NCBI GenBank assembly: GCA_902762875.1
Contig: CACWPS010000006.1
Location: 1-64,000 of the forward strand
Direction: 5' to 3'
Source of the DNA: Oscillospiraceae bacterium
GTDB taxonomy: Bacteria; Bacillota; Clostridia; Oscillospirales; Acutalibacteraceae
DNA: 64,000 nt
The notes below the pieces were generated by a model. It made no database searches and was not told where the DNA came from. It saw only the letters and a list, made by a program, of their open reading frames with translations. The translations under genes and the position numbers were made by a program. This document shows, one piece after another, positions 25,099 to 35,493 of the stretch (its first letter is position 1; every line of letters starts with the position of its first letter).

Positions 25099-25486
25099 GG
25101 AAGATAATGAGTTTGCCCGCCAAAGCAGAGAGGCGGTAGAAAAAATGCGGGAGATGAACTCCCGAGCAAGAGTAGATAACAACGGGCAAAATATGCCCCC
25201 TGCTCCGCCATTTGTGCGTCTGCAGGGAAAGCGCCAAGGCACACCCCCGCAAAGGCAGCGGCAATCCGGTGCTCCTCCTTTGGAAAACTCTGTGCCAAAA
25301 AGCAAAGAGAGCGAAACTAACATAAAAAGTAAAGATTCAGGTTTTTTAAGCGGGCTTAACATACCTTTTTTAGATATGCTGTCCCGTGAGACCGATGTAT
25401 CCCTGATAATCGGTCTGCTGCTTATTTTAATGAGCGAAAAGGCGGACAAAAAACTCCTTTTTGCTTTGGTTTACATTCTCCTTTAA
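25097..25486 (+). CDS. Small hypothetical membrane protein, third of the set
   Basis: 129 aa from the ATG at 25097; alternative in-frame ATGs at 25046 and 25085 lie within the leader hairpins. A polar, Arg/Gln/Pro-rich N-terminus (residues 1-70) is followed by LSGLNIPFLDMLSRETDVSLIIGLLLILMSEKADKKLLFALVYILL, with two hydrophobic stretches at the C-terminus. The ending is like small spore-associated or septal proteins of Clostridia, but no family is certain. Confidence 0.65.
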   Translation: MEDNEFARQSREAVEKMREMNSRARVDNNGQNMPPAPPFVRLQGKRQGTPPQRQRQSGAPPLENSVPKSKESETNIKSKDSGFLSGLNIPFLDMLSRETDVSLIIGLLLILMSEKADKKLLFALVYILL

Positions 25487-25560
25487 GAGGAAAAAATTTG
25501 AATTTTATGCTTGCAAAAAAGTCATTATGTAAACTCGGACAACCTTATAAGTTTTTCAAC

Positions 25561-25692
25561 TTATCCACCGATATATTAACATTTTAGGGTTGTTTGGGAC
25601 GAGTTTTCGGGCTTTGCGGGCATTTTTCGGTGGATAACTATGTTGATAAGTTGAATAAATTTTTATTCATCGTAAAATGAATAAAAAATTTA
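25561..25692. other. Gene-free region with DnaA-box-like sites and an AT-rich inverted repeat
   Basis: The 25487-25881 gap has no gene. It contains TTATCCACC (25561-25569), its inverse GGTGGATAA (25629-25637) and TGTTGATAA (25641-25649, inverse of TTATCAACA), all one mismatch from the DnaA box TTATCCACA. They are followed by a 15-bp AT-rich inverted repeat at 25656-25670/25677-25692. No dnaA, dnaN or rpmH lies nearby. Confidence 0.4.
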
Positions 25693-25881
25693 TGTAAAGC
25701 TTTCGACAAAAGCCGACAGCATTTATTTTAGTTTTATTGCCTTGATTTATACATTAAACCGTCAGGGTATTCGTAAGTTTTGAAGATTAGATTTTTTTAC
25801 TTGACGGGGTAAAAAAATACTTTATTTTTTCTTTAAAATGTAGTATTATATAAAAAGCAAAGTTATTACAGAGGTACAGCA

Positions 25882-26562
25882 ATGCAAAGAACTAAATTAA
25901 AGGACAGAAAGCTTCCCGACTACACCCGAGGAGAAGAAATTTTCAATATGGTCTCCCACATAGTGGGCGGAGCCTTCGGTATTGTGGCACTTGTAACCTG
26001 TGTGGTCAAGGCTTTTTTAAACGGCGACCCATACCAGATAGTAAGCGCATTTATCTATGGCTTTTCGATGGTGGCACTTTATACTATGTCAAGCGTGTAC
26101 CACGGCTTAAAGCCGGAAATGCCCAAAAAGGTTATGCAGGTAATCGACCATTGTACCGTATTTATACTTATAGCGGGAACCTACACCCCCTGCGCTCTAT
26201 GTGCTTTGAGAGAGAAAAGCACCCCTCTCGGCTGGACCATATTCGGCATAGTGTGGGGTGTCTCGGCACTTGGGATTACCCTTAATGCGATTGACCTTAA
26301 AAAATATAATGTATTTTCAATCATCTGTTATCTGGCGCTCGGCTGGTGTATAATTTTTACCGGCAAGTCGGCGATTAACGCCATCGGCTTCCCCGGATTT
26401 TGGTGGCTGTTGGCGGGCGGAATAGCCTACACGGTAGGTGCGGTGCTTTACGGAATAGCCGGCAGAAGCGTACACCGCTATATGCACTCTGTATTCCATA
26501 TTTTTGTGGTCTTAGGCAGTGTTTTGCAGTATTTTTGCATACTGTTATATATTTTAGTATAG
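25882..26562 (+). CDS. Hemolysin III family (YqfA/PAQR-type) membrane protein
   Basis: 226 aa, seven membrane helices. Family motifs: EIFNMVSHIVGGAFGI at the N-terminus, MSSVYHGLKP, VMQVIDHCTVFILIAGTYTPCAL, and the C-terminal HRYMHSVFHIFVVLGSVLQY. The conserved Ser-His-Asp-His set matches the proposed metal-dependent hydrolase core of the PAQR/CREST superfamily. The haemolysin name is historical; a role in membrane lipid homeostasis is more likely. degV follows 10 bp downstream in the same direction. Confidence 0.92.
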   Translation: MQRTKLKDRKLPDYTRGEEIFNMVSHIVGGAFGIVALVTCVVKAFLNGDPYQIVSAFIYGFSMVALYTMSSVYHGLKPEMPKKVMQVIDHCTVFILIAGTYTPCALCALREKSTPLGWTIFGIVWGVSALGITLNAIDLKKYNVFSIICYLALGWCIIFTGKSAINAIGFPGFWWLLAGGIAYTVGAVLYGIAGRSVHRYMHSVFHIFVVLGSVLQYFCILLYILV

Positions 26563-26572
26563 GAGAATTAAA

Positions 26573-27445
26573 ATGAAAGATTATGTCATTATTACAGACT
26601 CTTCCTGCGACCTTACCCCCGCACTCGCAGTCGAAACACAAATTGAGGTTATCCCCCTGCAATTAACAATGGAGGGAAAGGAATACAAAAACTATCTTGA
26701 CGGCAGAGAAATTGACTCCAAGGCTTTCTACGCAAAGCTGCGTGAGGGTGTTACAGCAAGCACCTCCGCCGTTAATCCCGATGTATTTTCCGAAGCCTTT
26801 AAAAAAATACTAAACGAAGGCAAGGATATACTTTATTTAGGCTTTTCCTCGGGTCTTAGCAGTACTTTCCACGCAAGCACTATCGCCGCGGAAGACATTA
26901 TGCAGGCATATCCCGACAGTAAAATCTACTGCGTTGATACCCTTGCGGCATCATTAGGTCAGGGACTTCTTGTATACTTAGCCGCCAAGAAAAAGAAAGA
27001 CGGAGCTACAATCGAGGAAGTCCGTGATTTTGTAGTAGAAAACAAGCTTCACCTTTGCCATTGGTTTACTGTAGACGACCTTAACCACCTAAAGCGGGGC
27101 GGCAGAGTTTCGGCCACCACGGCGCTTGTGGGCACTATGCTTAATATTAAGCCTATCCTCCATGTTGACGATGAAGGCCACCTAATCAATGTCGGCAAGG
27201 TGCGCGGCAGAAAGGCCTCCATTGAAAGTATGGTTACACATATGAAGGAAAGCGCAATCAATCCCTCAGAGCAGACCGTGTTTATAAGCCACGGCGACTG
27301 CGAGGAGGACGCTCTCACCCTTAAGAAAATGGTAGAAAAGGAGTTTTCGCCTAAGAGAATAGAAATGAACACCATAGGTCCCGTTATCGGCGCACATTCG
27401 GGCCCCGGAACCCTCGCCATCTTCTTCCTTGGTGACAAGAGATAA
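26573..27445 (+). CDS. DegV family fatty-acid-binding protein
   Basis: 290 aa. Two-domain DegV fold: VIITDSSCDLTP at the N-terminus, TSAVNPDVFSEAF, YLGFSSGLSSTFHAS (lipid carboxylate-binding serines), VDTLAASLGQGLLV, VDDLNHLKRGGRVSATTALVGTMLNIKPIL and the ending GPVIGAHSGPGTLAIFFLG. FakB-type DegV proteins present fatty acids to the kinase FakA; no fakA is seen here. AGGAG ribosome-binding site. Possibly co-transcribed with the hemolysin III gene. Confidence 0.93.
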   Translation: MKDYVIITDSSCDLTPALAVETQIEVIPLQLTMEGKEYKNYLDGREIDSKAFYAKLREGVTASTSAVNPDVFSEAFKKILNEGKDILYLGFSSGLSSTFHASTIAAEDIMQAYPDSKIYCVDTLAASLGQGLLVYLAAKKKKDGATIEEVRDFVVENKLHLCHWFTVDDLNHLKRGGRVSATTALVGTMLNIKPILHVDDEGHLINVGKVRGRKASIESMVTHMKESAINPSEQTVFISHGDCEEDALTLKKMVEKEFSPKRIEMNTIGPVIGAHSGPGTLAIFFLGDKR

Positions 27446-27460
27446 TTCTTAATAAATTTC

Positions 27461-27498
27461 AAGCCCTAAGTCTTAGAAAAGACTTAGGGCTTAATTTT
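27461..27498. terminator. Bidirectional terminator after degV
   Basis: Perfect 14-bp stem AAGCCCTAAGTCTT/AAGACTTAGGGCTT (27461-27474, 27479-27492) followed by AATTTTT. It lies between convergent genes. Confidence 0.88.
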
Positions 27499-27501
27499 TG
27501 C

Positions 27502-28098
27502 TCAATCCTTAATAGCATCTAAAATAAGTTCAACGCATTTATCTATCCCGATTTTGCCTGAGTTTAGGCAAATATCGTAGTTCTTTGCATCTCCCCACTC
27601 ACGGTCGGTATAGTGCTTATAATAAATCTTACGCTTTTTATCCTTATCGGCAAGTCTTTGCTCGGGTCGCTTCTCGCTTTCGCCGTAAAGCTTTACAATC
27701 CTTTCGGCACGGGACTGTACATCTGCGTGAATAAACACATTAAAGCAGTCTTCCCTGTCCCTTAATACATAATCTGCTCCCCTGCCCACGATAACGCAGG
27801 GCTGTTCGGCAAGCTTTAATATAACCTGCCGCTGTACGCAAAAAATAAAGTCAGACATAGAAAGTCCGTTTTGCATAATGGGTATTCCCTGAGACATTGC
27901 GAAGGAAAAAATGCTTTTAGACGGAGAAAACTCACCGTTTTCCTCAATATAGCCTACATCAAAGCCTGTCTCGTCCGCAACCTGCTTTACAAGCTCCTTA
28001 TCATAAAAAGGAACGCCCAACCGTTCTGCCAGCAATTTGCCGACTGTTCTTCCTCCGCTGCCAAACTGACGGCTTATAGTGATAATATTTTTTGCCAT
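27502..28098 (-). CDS. Cytidylate-kinase-like family protein
   Basis: 198 aa. P-loop ISRQFGSGGRTVGKLLAERLGVPFYDKELV, where the Walker A is the GSGGRTVG variant typical of the Cytidylate_kin2 family, then VIVGRGADYVLRD and a lid-like region ending RKIYYKHYTDREWGDAKNYDICLNSGKIG. The nucleotide substrate is unknown. It lies 17 bp downstream of rodA on the same strand and probably shares its transcript. Confidence 0.88.
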   Translation of the reverse strand: MAKNIITISRQFGSGGRTVGKLLAERLGVPFYDKELVKQVADETGFDVGYIEENGEFSPSKSIFSFAMSQGIPIMQNGLSMSDFIFCVQRQVILKLAEQPCVIVGRGADYVLRDREDCFNVFIHADVQSRAERIVKLYGESEKRPEQRLADKDKKRKIYYKHYTDREWGDAKNYDICLNSGKIGIDKCVELILDAIKD

Positions 28099-28114
28099 AC
28101 CAAATCCCCCTTAA

Positions 28115-29245
28115 CTAATCGTGTAAATAAATAGTGCGTGAATTGCGGTGCATATACACATTAAGCACAAGCCCTATTCCGAGATAGAGGCAGAAAAGCG
28201 ATGTCCCGCCTGCGCTGAAAAAGGGCAGGGTAATACCGATAACGGGCAATATAGAAATACACATACCGATATTAATAACCATCTGTGCAAACAACAGCGA
28301 GAACATACCCACGCATATAAGCTTGCCGCTATCCTTTGAAGAAAGCTTCGCAACCCTAAGACAGCGGAAGCAAATCGCCGCAAGCAGTAAAACCACCGCC
28401 ATACAGCCTAAAAATCCCAGCTCCTCGCCGATGCTGACAAATATGAAATCGTTGTAGCCGTAGGGCACAATGCCGTTTTGGGTAAGGTCGCCGTTTAAAA
28501 GGCCCTGACCTGTTAAGCCGCCGTTTGCAAGCGCCATTCTTCCCCGCCACTGCTGATAGCCGATACCGCTTGTGTCGGCATTAAGGTCGAATATGCTCTG
28601 TATTCTCGCCCGCTGGTCATCATTCATTATAAAGAAATAAAGTATGGGCGAAGCCGCAAGGGCGGCGGCAATGGCGGCAACAAAATACTTCCATGAAACG
28701 CCCGCCGCCCAAAGCATAAACACTACAATAATTGCAAATACAAGGGCGGTTCCGTCATCACCCTGAATATGAATAAGCACAACGGGGAACGCTCCGTGTA
28801 AAACAACGGGAATAATATATTTAAGCTTGTTAATGTTAGGTTTAACCTTGCTTAAATGGGCGCTGAAGGTAATAATAAAGCAGATTTTCAAAAGCTCTGA
28901 CGGTTGGAAGGTAGTAATCCCTAAATCAAGCCACGCCTTATCGTCGGTGCCCTCGGGAGCAAAGCCGATAAAGAAGGTTAAAATTACGGGTATAACGCCT
29001 ACTGCCGCCGCTATGTACCAACGCTTTAAAAACTTTTCATAGTCAACAGCAGAGATTATAACCGCCGCAACCACACCCATAACCGTACATAAAAGCTGAA
29101 TTATTACGGGGCGGTAATTTTCGAGATAATGGGTTGCGGAAAAAACCGCCAAGCAACCGTAAAGGCTTGTAAAAATACAAATAATAAGTAAAATCTTATC
29201 GGATTCACGGATAAAATCCGCAATCCGTGCTAAAAAGTGCCGCAA
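28115..29245 (-). CDS. rodA: RodA/FtsW/SpoVE family peptidoglycan polymerase (RodA-like)
   Basis: 376 aa from TTG 29245, chosen because AAAGGAG stands 8 bases upstream; the open frame upstream includes the promoter. About ten membrane helices. SEDS landmarks: DDKAWLDLGITTFQPSELLKICFI, HIQGDDGTALVFAIIVVFMLWAAG, the catalytic-region GLTGQGLLNG, NDFIFVSIGEELGFLG and GITLPFFSAGGTSLFCLYLGIGLVL. It polymerises glycan strands from lipid II with a partner PBP2 during elongation. A second SEDS gene (ftsW) lies at the right edge of the window. Confidence 0.9.
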   Translation of the reverse strand: MRHFLARIADFIRESDKILLIICIFTSLYGCLAVFSATHYLENYRPVIIQLLCTVMGVVAAVIISAVDYEKFLKRWYIAAAVGVIPVILTFFIGFAPEGTDDKAWLDLGITTFQPSELLKICFIITFSAHLSKVKPNINKLKYIIPVVLHGAFPVVLIHIQGDDGTALVFAIIVVFMLWAAGVSWKYFVAAIAAALAASPILYFFIMNDDQRARIQSIFDLNADTSGIGYQQWRGRMALANGGLTGQGLLNGDLTQNGIVPYGYNDFIFVSIGEELGFLGCMAVVLLLAAICFRCLRVAKLSSKDSGKLICVGMFSLLFAQMVINIGMCISILPVIGITLPFFSAGGTSLFCLYLGIGLVLNVYMHRNSRTIYLHD

Positions 29246-29279
29246 GCGCCGCACTCCTTTCTTAGGTTTCTTTACCTTT

Positions 29280-29308
29280 ATTATATTGCATTTTGTGACA
29301 ATTTTCAA
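29280..29308 (-). promoter_or_regulatory. Promoter of rodA
   Basis: Minus strand TTGAAA (29308-29303), 17 bp, TATAAT (29285-29280), 35 bp before the TTG start. Confidence 0.75.
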
Positions 29309-29338
29309 GTATGGCTTTTAGATGTTAGACATTATATG

Positions 29339-29507
29339 CGGACAGTCGAGGACGCCTGTCCCTACAAAGGCAAATTTAATATTCGTAGGGACGGGCGTCC
29401 TCGACCGTCCGTTTTTATTTTACGAGGATAAGAGAGGAACGACACTCAGGTCGTTCCCTACGCATATTCAATTTACCGTTGTAGGGGACGATGCCCACAT
29501 CGTCCCG
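29339..29507. repeat. Two tandem REP/BIME-like paired hairpins
   Basis: Units 29339-29365(+) and 29385-29411(-) form one tail-to-tail pair; 29436-29461(+) and 29481-29507(-) form the next. Each pair has a 19-nt linker and spans 72-73 bp. Stems differ between units but stay paired: GGACAG/CTGTCC, GGACGG/CCGTCC, GGAACGAC/GTCGTTCC, GGGACGATG/CATCGTCCC. They occupy the space between rodA and the phosphopantetheinyl transferase gene. Confidence 0.75.
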
Positions 29508-29512
29508 TAAGG

Positions 29513-30085
29513 CTATTTATATTCCGCCGCCGACAGTATATATCCGTCCGTAATTTCTGTTGTAAGCTCAAACCCGTCATAATTATCCTTAAGCTTAAAA
29601 ACAGGGGTTACAAGCTCGGTCTTTGCCGCATCTGAGATTACTCCGCCCTTTGCCTTAACATATGCCTCTTTACGGGTCCAAAGGGTGTAAAATCGGTTTT
29701 CACAGTCACATTCATTTACATATTCGCTTTCCCTTAGAGTAAACAGCATATACTTATCCCGCTGTTTAAAGCTTTTCATATGCTCTATATCCACCCCAAC
29801 AGGCGAATCGGACACCGCACATACCGCATAATCCCCCGAATGGGAAATACTGAAAAAGCAGAAATCAAGGGTAGGCTTTCCGTTTTCATTGAAGGCAATG
29901 GTGAATTCTTCCCTGCCGTAAAGCTCTTTTATAATTTGTTTTAGCAAATACCGCCCCGCAAGGGTACGCTTTTGGTCATCAGGGCAGTAGTTTTTAATCC
30001 GCTCTTTAGTTTCAGGGAAATACTCAGCCGTTTTTTCATATTCAGTTTCCGATATATCACCGATATTAATTCTTCTTATTTCCAT
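29513..30085 (-). CDS. 4'-phosphopantetheinyl transferase (Sfp type)
   Basis: 190 aa. Sfp/AcpS superfamily: AGRYLLKQII, NENGKPTLDFCFFSISHSGDYAVCAVSDSPVGVDIEHMK (Mg2+-binding Asp), then FYTLWTRKEAYVKAKGGVI (catalytic Glu and Lys). It converts apo carrier proteins to holo form with CoA. No NRPS/PKS gene is in the window, so the target carrier is unknown. Its stop is 6 bp from the REP cluster. Confidence 0.9.
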   Translation of the reverse strand: MEIRRINIGDISETEYEKTAEYFPETKERIKNYCPDDQKRTLAGRYLLKQIIKELYGREEFTIAFNENGKPTLDFCFFSISHSGDYAVCAVSDSPVGVDIEHMKSFKQRDKYMLFTLRESEYVNECDCENRFYTLWTRKEAYVKAKGGVISDAAKTELVTPVFKLKDNYDGFELTTEITDGYILSAAEYK

Positions 30086-30151
30086 TTTTTTATCCTTATT
30101 CTTTTTAATATATTATAGCTTTTAAACACTAAAATGTAAATAAAAAAACAC

Positions 30152-30180
30152 TTGACATAATTAATTTAAAGATGTATCAT
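30152..30180 (+). promoter_or_regulatory. Promoter of the thrS T-box transcript
   Basis: TTGACA (30152-30157), 17 bp, TATCAT (30175-30180). Confidence 0.78.
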
Positions 30181-30186
30181 ACTAGT

Positions 30187-30442
30187 ATCAAGCTCGATAC
30201 TAAAGCGTTGAAAAGGACAGTAGCTTTTTAAAACGCCCTTTAAAGAGAGTATGTGCCGTCGGCTGGAAGCCATGCAGGGGTATAGAAAGTGAACACCGCC
30301 TTTGAGCGCCGTGGGTAGCAACACGGCCGTTTTATCTGCGTTAAGGATAGTAAAGCGCCGTTTTTTTAACGGAACACGGGTGGAACCGCGGAGTATTTTG
30401 TTTAGTGCTTCGTCCCTATTTTAGGGACGGAGTTTATTTTTT
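30187..30442 (+). promoter_or_regulatory. T-box leader of thrS (specifier ACC, threonine)
   Basis: AAAAGGACAGTAGC at the Stem I base, the AGAGAG motif, specifier loop GTGAAC-ACC-GCCTTTGAG (Thr codon at about 30293-30295), the core ACGGGTGGAACCGCGG near 30376-30391, and a terminator CGTCCCTA/TAGGGACG plus TTTATTTTTT ahead of thrS. Confidence 0.95.
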
Positions 30443-30457
30443 ATCGGAGGAATATAT

Positions 30458-32404
30458 ATGATTAAGGTAACTTTAAAGGATAATACGGTTAAGGAATTAC
30501 CAAAGGGCATTACCGCTTACGAGGCGGCAAAGGAAATAAGTATGGGGCTTGCCCGTAATGCCTGCGCCGCAGTAATAGGCGGCAAAAATGCAGACCTTAG
30601 GGACACGCTCGACAGCGACTGCACCCTCGAAATCCTGACCTTTGAGGACGATTACGGACGCCGCACATTCCGCCACACCGCCTCTCACATTATGGCTCAG
30701 GCGATAAAAAGGCTGTATCCTAATGCCAGGCTCGCTATAGGCCCCGCCGTTGATGAGGGTTTTTATTACGATTTTGATATTGACGAAAAATTCACACCCG
30801 ACGACCTTGCAAAGATTGAGGCGGAGATGAAAAAAATCGTCAAGGAGGATATTAAAATTGAGCGCAGTCTCAAAACAAGGGACGAGGCTGTAAAGTATTT
30901 TGAGGAAAAGGGCGAGCCCTACAAGGTAGAGCTTGTTTCCGATATTCCCGAGGGTGAAAAGATAAGCTTTTACACTCAAGGCGATTTTACCGACCTTTGC
31001 GCAGGGGCTCACCTTATGAGCACAGGTATGGTAAAGGCATTTAAGCTCACCTCTGCTACCGGCGCTTACTGGCGGGGTGATGCCAATAAAAAGATGCTCT
31101 GCCGAGTTTACGGTACCGCCTTCCCCAAGGCAAGCGCTCTTGAAGAGCACCTTAATATGCTTGAAGAGGCGAAAAAGCGTGACCACAACAAGTTAGGCAG
31201 AGAGTTAGAGCTTTTCACCACGGTTGATGTTATTGGTCAAGGACTGCCCATAATGCTGCCTAAGGGTGCTAAAATGATTCAAATTTTACAGCGCTTTGTT
31301 GAGGACGAGGAGGCTCGCCGTGGCTGGCAACTCACCAAAACCCCCTATATGGCAAAAAGAGAGCTTTACAAGCTTTCGGGACACTGGGACCACTACCTTG
31401 ACGGAATGTTTGTATTAGGCGACCCCGAGGACGAGACTAAGGATTGCTTTGCACTCCGTCCTATGACCTGTCCCTTCCAGTATCAGGCATATTTAAACCG
31501 TGCCCGCTCCTACCGTGACCTGCCGCTACGCTATGATGAAACCTCTACCCTCTTCCGCAATGAGGACAGCGGCGAAATGCACGGACTTATCAGGCTTCGC
31601 CAGTTCACCATTTCCGAGGGTCATTTAATGTGCACCCCCGAGCAATTAGAGCAGGAGTTTAAGGGCTGTCTTGAGCTTGCTATTTATATGCTTAAAACCT
31701 TAGGCCTTTACGAGGATGTTTCCTACCGCTTCTCCCAGTGGGATCCCAATAACCGTGAGAAGTATATCGGAACCCCCGAACAATGGGACGAGGCACAGGG
31801 AATTATGGGCAAAATCCTTGACCACCTTGAAATTCCCTACGCAATCGGCATTGACGAGGCGGCGTTCTACGGTCCTAAGCTCGATATTCAGATAAAGAAT
31901 GTCTACGGCAAGGAAGACACACTTATTACCATTCAGATTGACCAGTTGCTGGCAGAGAAGTTCGGTATGGAATATGTTGACCGTGACGGTCAGAAGAAAA
32001 ACCCCTACATCATTCACCGCACCTCGCTGGGCTGCTACGAAAGAACCCTTGCACTGCTTATCGAAAAATACGCAGGCGCCTTCCCGCTGTGGCTGGCCCC
32101 CGTACAGATTAAAATGCTCCCGATTGCCGACCGCCACCTCGACTACGCCTACGAGGTTAAAAAGCTTTTGGAGGAAAAGGGACTTCGGGTTGAAATTGAC
32201 GACCGCAACGAGAAAATCGGCTATAAGATTCGTGAAGCAAGACTCCAGAAGGTGCCGTATATGCTCGTTATCGGCGATAATGAGGTTGAAAACCGCACCC
32301 TCTCTGTAAGAGAGCGGGGCGAAAACGGCGACCTCGGTTCAATGAGCGTTGACGAATTTATAACCCGTGCCGTAGAAGAGGATAAAAACAAAGTCAGAAA
32401 ATAA
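30458..32404 (+). CDS. thrS: Threonyl-tRNA synthetase
   Basis: 648 aa, full length. N-terminal TGS domain (1-62), editing domain with HTASHIMAQAIKRLYP (zinc/catalytic HxxxH) and CAGAHLMSTG, class II core with motif 2 FRNEDSGEMHGLIRLRQFTISEGH, the zinc-binding CPF in MTCPFQYQ, HRTSLGCYERTLALLIEKYAG, and the C-terminal anticodon domain (WLAPVQIKMLPI onward). GGAGG ribosome-binding site 8 bases from ATG 30458. Controlled by the T-box. Confidence 0.97.
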   Translation: MIKVTLKDNTVKELPKGITAYEAAKEISMGLARNACAAVIGGKNADLRDTLDSDCTLEILTFEDDYGRRTFRHTASHIMAQAIKRLYPNARLAIGPAVDEGFYYDFDIDEKFTPDDLAKIEAEMKKIVKEDIKIERSLKTRDEAVKYFEEKGEPYKVELVSDIPEGEKISFYTQGDFTDLCAGAHLMSTGMVKAFKLTSATGAYWRGDANKKMLCRVYGTAFPKASALEEHLNMLEEAKKRDHNKLGRELELFTTVDVIGQGLPIMLPKGAKMIQILQRFVEDEEARRGWQLTKTPYMAKRELYKLSGHWDHYLDGMFVLGDPEDETKDCFALRPMTCPFQYQAYLNRARSYRDLPLRYDETSTLFRNEDSGEMHGLIRLRQFTISEGHLMCTPEQLEQEFKGCLELAIYMLKTLGLYEDVSYRFSQWDPNNREKYIGTPEQWDEAQGIMGKILDHLEIPYAIGIDEAAFYGPKLDIQIKNVYGKEDTLITIQIDQLLAEKFGMEYVDRDGQKKNPYIIHRTSLGCYERTLALLIEKYAGAFPLWLAPVQIKMLPIADRHLDYAYEVKKLLEEKGLRVEIDDRNEKIGYKIREARLQKVPYMLVIGDNEVENRTLSVRERGENGDLGSMSVDEFITRAVEEDKNKVRK

Positions 32405-32416
32405 AAGATAATATTT

Positions 32417-32455
32417 AAGCCCTCGGCTTTTGATAAATTCAAAAGCCGAGGGCTT
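32417..32455. terminator. Terminator between thrS and ligA
   Basis: Perfect 17-bp stem starting AAGCCCTCGGCTTTTGA (32417-32433) with partner at 32439-32455. T tracts on both sides are weak but the hairpin is strong; it lies between convergent genes. Confidence 0.75.
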
Positions 32456-32472
32456 CCTTAATACATATAAAA

Positions 32473-34464
<1,992 letters not shown>

Positions 34465-35148
34465 TCAATGCACCGCACCGTAATCATTAATAAGCCCCGC
34501 AGTGTTGTCCTGCTCGCTCTCTATTACATTTGTAAAGGCTTCGGGCGTTGTGCCCACAATAATTGTCTGCGCCGCCATAGCCTGATTTTTTACCGAAATC
34601 CCGCCGTTATAGCCCGTTATCACAAGACTTCCGCTTATATCCATATCCACCATAACGATATGCAGCACCTGATTTATACCCGCCGCCTTAAATTCGTGGG
34701 AAAAATTCACCCTTGCCGTGGCGGTAAGCTGCATTTTAAAATGAATCTTAGGACCGTAACCGCTTGTATAAGTACTTGAAAAGAATGTGCCCAAGGGGAT
34801 ATATAAATCGTAATATTCATTTTCCGAAATAATCCCTGACAGGCGGTTTGAAATAAGGCTTTTAAGCGAATTTATCTTTACAATGTCGGTTTCAAGGCTC
34901 GTCACCCTACCCGATTCCTCCCGTGAAAGAGAAACAATATCGTTATAGGATACATTCTGCTCGCTTAAAATATCCAAAATCGCCTTATTTGAGGCATCTA
35001 AAAGCAGTGTTTCCGCCGCACTTTCGGCGTACCGCAGAATTACAGGCCGCATTTTATAAAATACAACCGAAAGAAGCACCGCAACCGCAAGCAGTACTGC
35101 GGCTGTTTTAATTAAGAAAGCATTTTCACAGCGTCTTCGTCTTTTCAC
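34465..35148 (-). CDS. yunB: Sporulation protein YunB
   Basis: 227 aa. Basic N-terminus, one membrane helix (about 12-32), then the YunB body: ESAAETLLLDASNKAILDILSEQNVSYNDIVSL, PLGTFFSSTYTSGYGPKIHFKMQLTATARVNFSHEFKAAGINQVLHIVMVDMDISG, and a VKNQAMAAQTIIVGTTPEAFTNV C-terminus. In Bacillus it is made in the mother cell and needed for normal spore formation. A sigma-E promoter was not identified. Confidence 0.92.
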   Translation of the reverse strand: MKRRRRCENAFLIKTAAVLLAVAVLLSVVFYKMRPVILRYAESAAETLLLDASNKAILDILSEQNVSYNDIVSLSREESGRVTSLETDIVKINSLKSLISNRLSGIISENEYYDLYIPLGTFFSSTYTSGYGPKIHFKMQLTATARVNFSHEFKAAGINQVLHIVMVDMDISGSLVITGYNGGISVKNQAMAAQTIIVGTTPEAFTNVIESEQDNTAGLINDYGAVH

Positions 35149-35241
35149 AGCACCACCGCCTTCCGCAATAACATATTACGGAAAGTGGCACGCTAATGTT
35201 AATAAATTATACCACTTTTTTTTAATTTATTCAATAATTCC

Positions 35242-35270
35242 TTGACTTTTTTAAGGAATTAAAGTAAAAT
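35242..35270 (+). promoter_or_regulatory. Promoter of the tRNA-Leu/tRNA-Val region
   Basis: TTGACT (35242-35247), 17 bp, TAAAAT (35265-35270). Predicted start near 35277, 54 bp before the broken tRNA-Leu copy. Confidence 0.6.
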
Positions 35271-35330
35271 ATCATTTGTCGCAATAAGTAATACTTCTTC
35301 ACTATTCACTATTACTTATTACTTCAAGAT

Positions 35331-35352
35331 GCGGGTGTGGCGGAATTGGCAG
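35331..35352 (+). pseudogene. Truncated tRNA-Leu 5' end (22 nt)
   Basis: Exactly repeats the first 22 nt of the intact tRNA-Leu that follows (plus the two bases before it), from the acceptor strand to the GGCAG of the D-arm, then changes abruptly to unrelated hairpin sequence. It cannot fold as a tRNA. Confidence 0.85.
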
Positions 35353-35493
35353 TTTTGCGCCGAGCGCCTCCTGCGGAGGATACAGCGAGTGCGCAAAAGG
35401 CGCTGCGGTCGAAAAATTTTGCCGCTCCAAGGCAAAAAATTTTTCGGGCACCGCAAGAGTCACGCATGCGGCTGCCCTCGGAAACTTTAATAT
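35353..35493. repeat. Inserted hairpin-rich segment between the two tRNA-Leu starts
   Basis: About 140 bp holding TTTTGCGC/GCGCAAAA around a GCGCCTCCTGCGGAGG block, then a long stem GAAAAATTTTGCC/GGCAAAAAATTTTTC (about 35409-35445). No coding potential. Flanked by the tRNA-Leu 5' direct repeat. Confidence 0.6.

Noticed and set aside
30497-31186. 229-codon minus-strand frame inside thrS
   Set aside because: Shadow of the real gene; codon-position pattern belongs to thrS.
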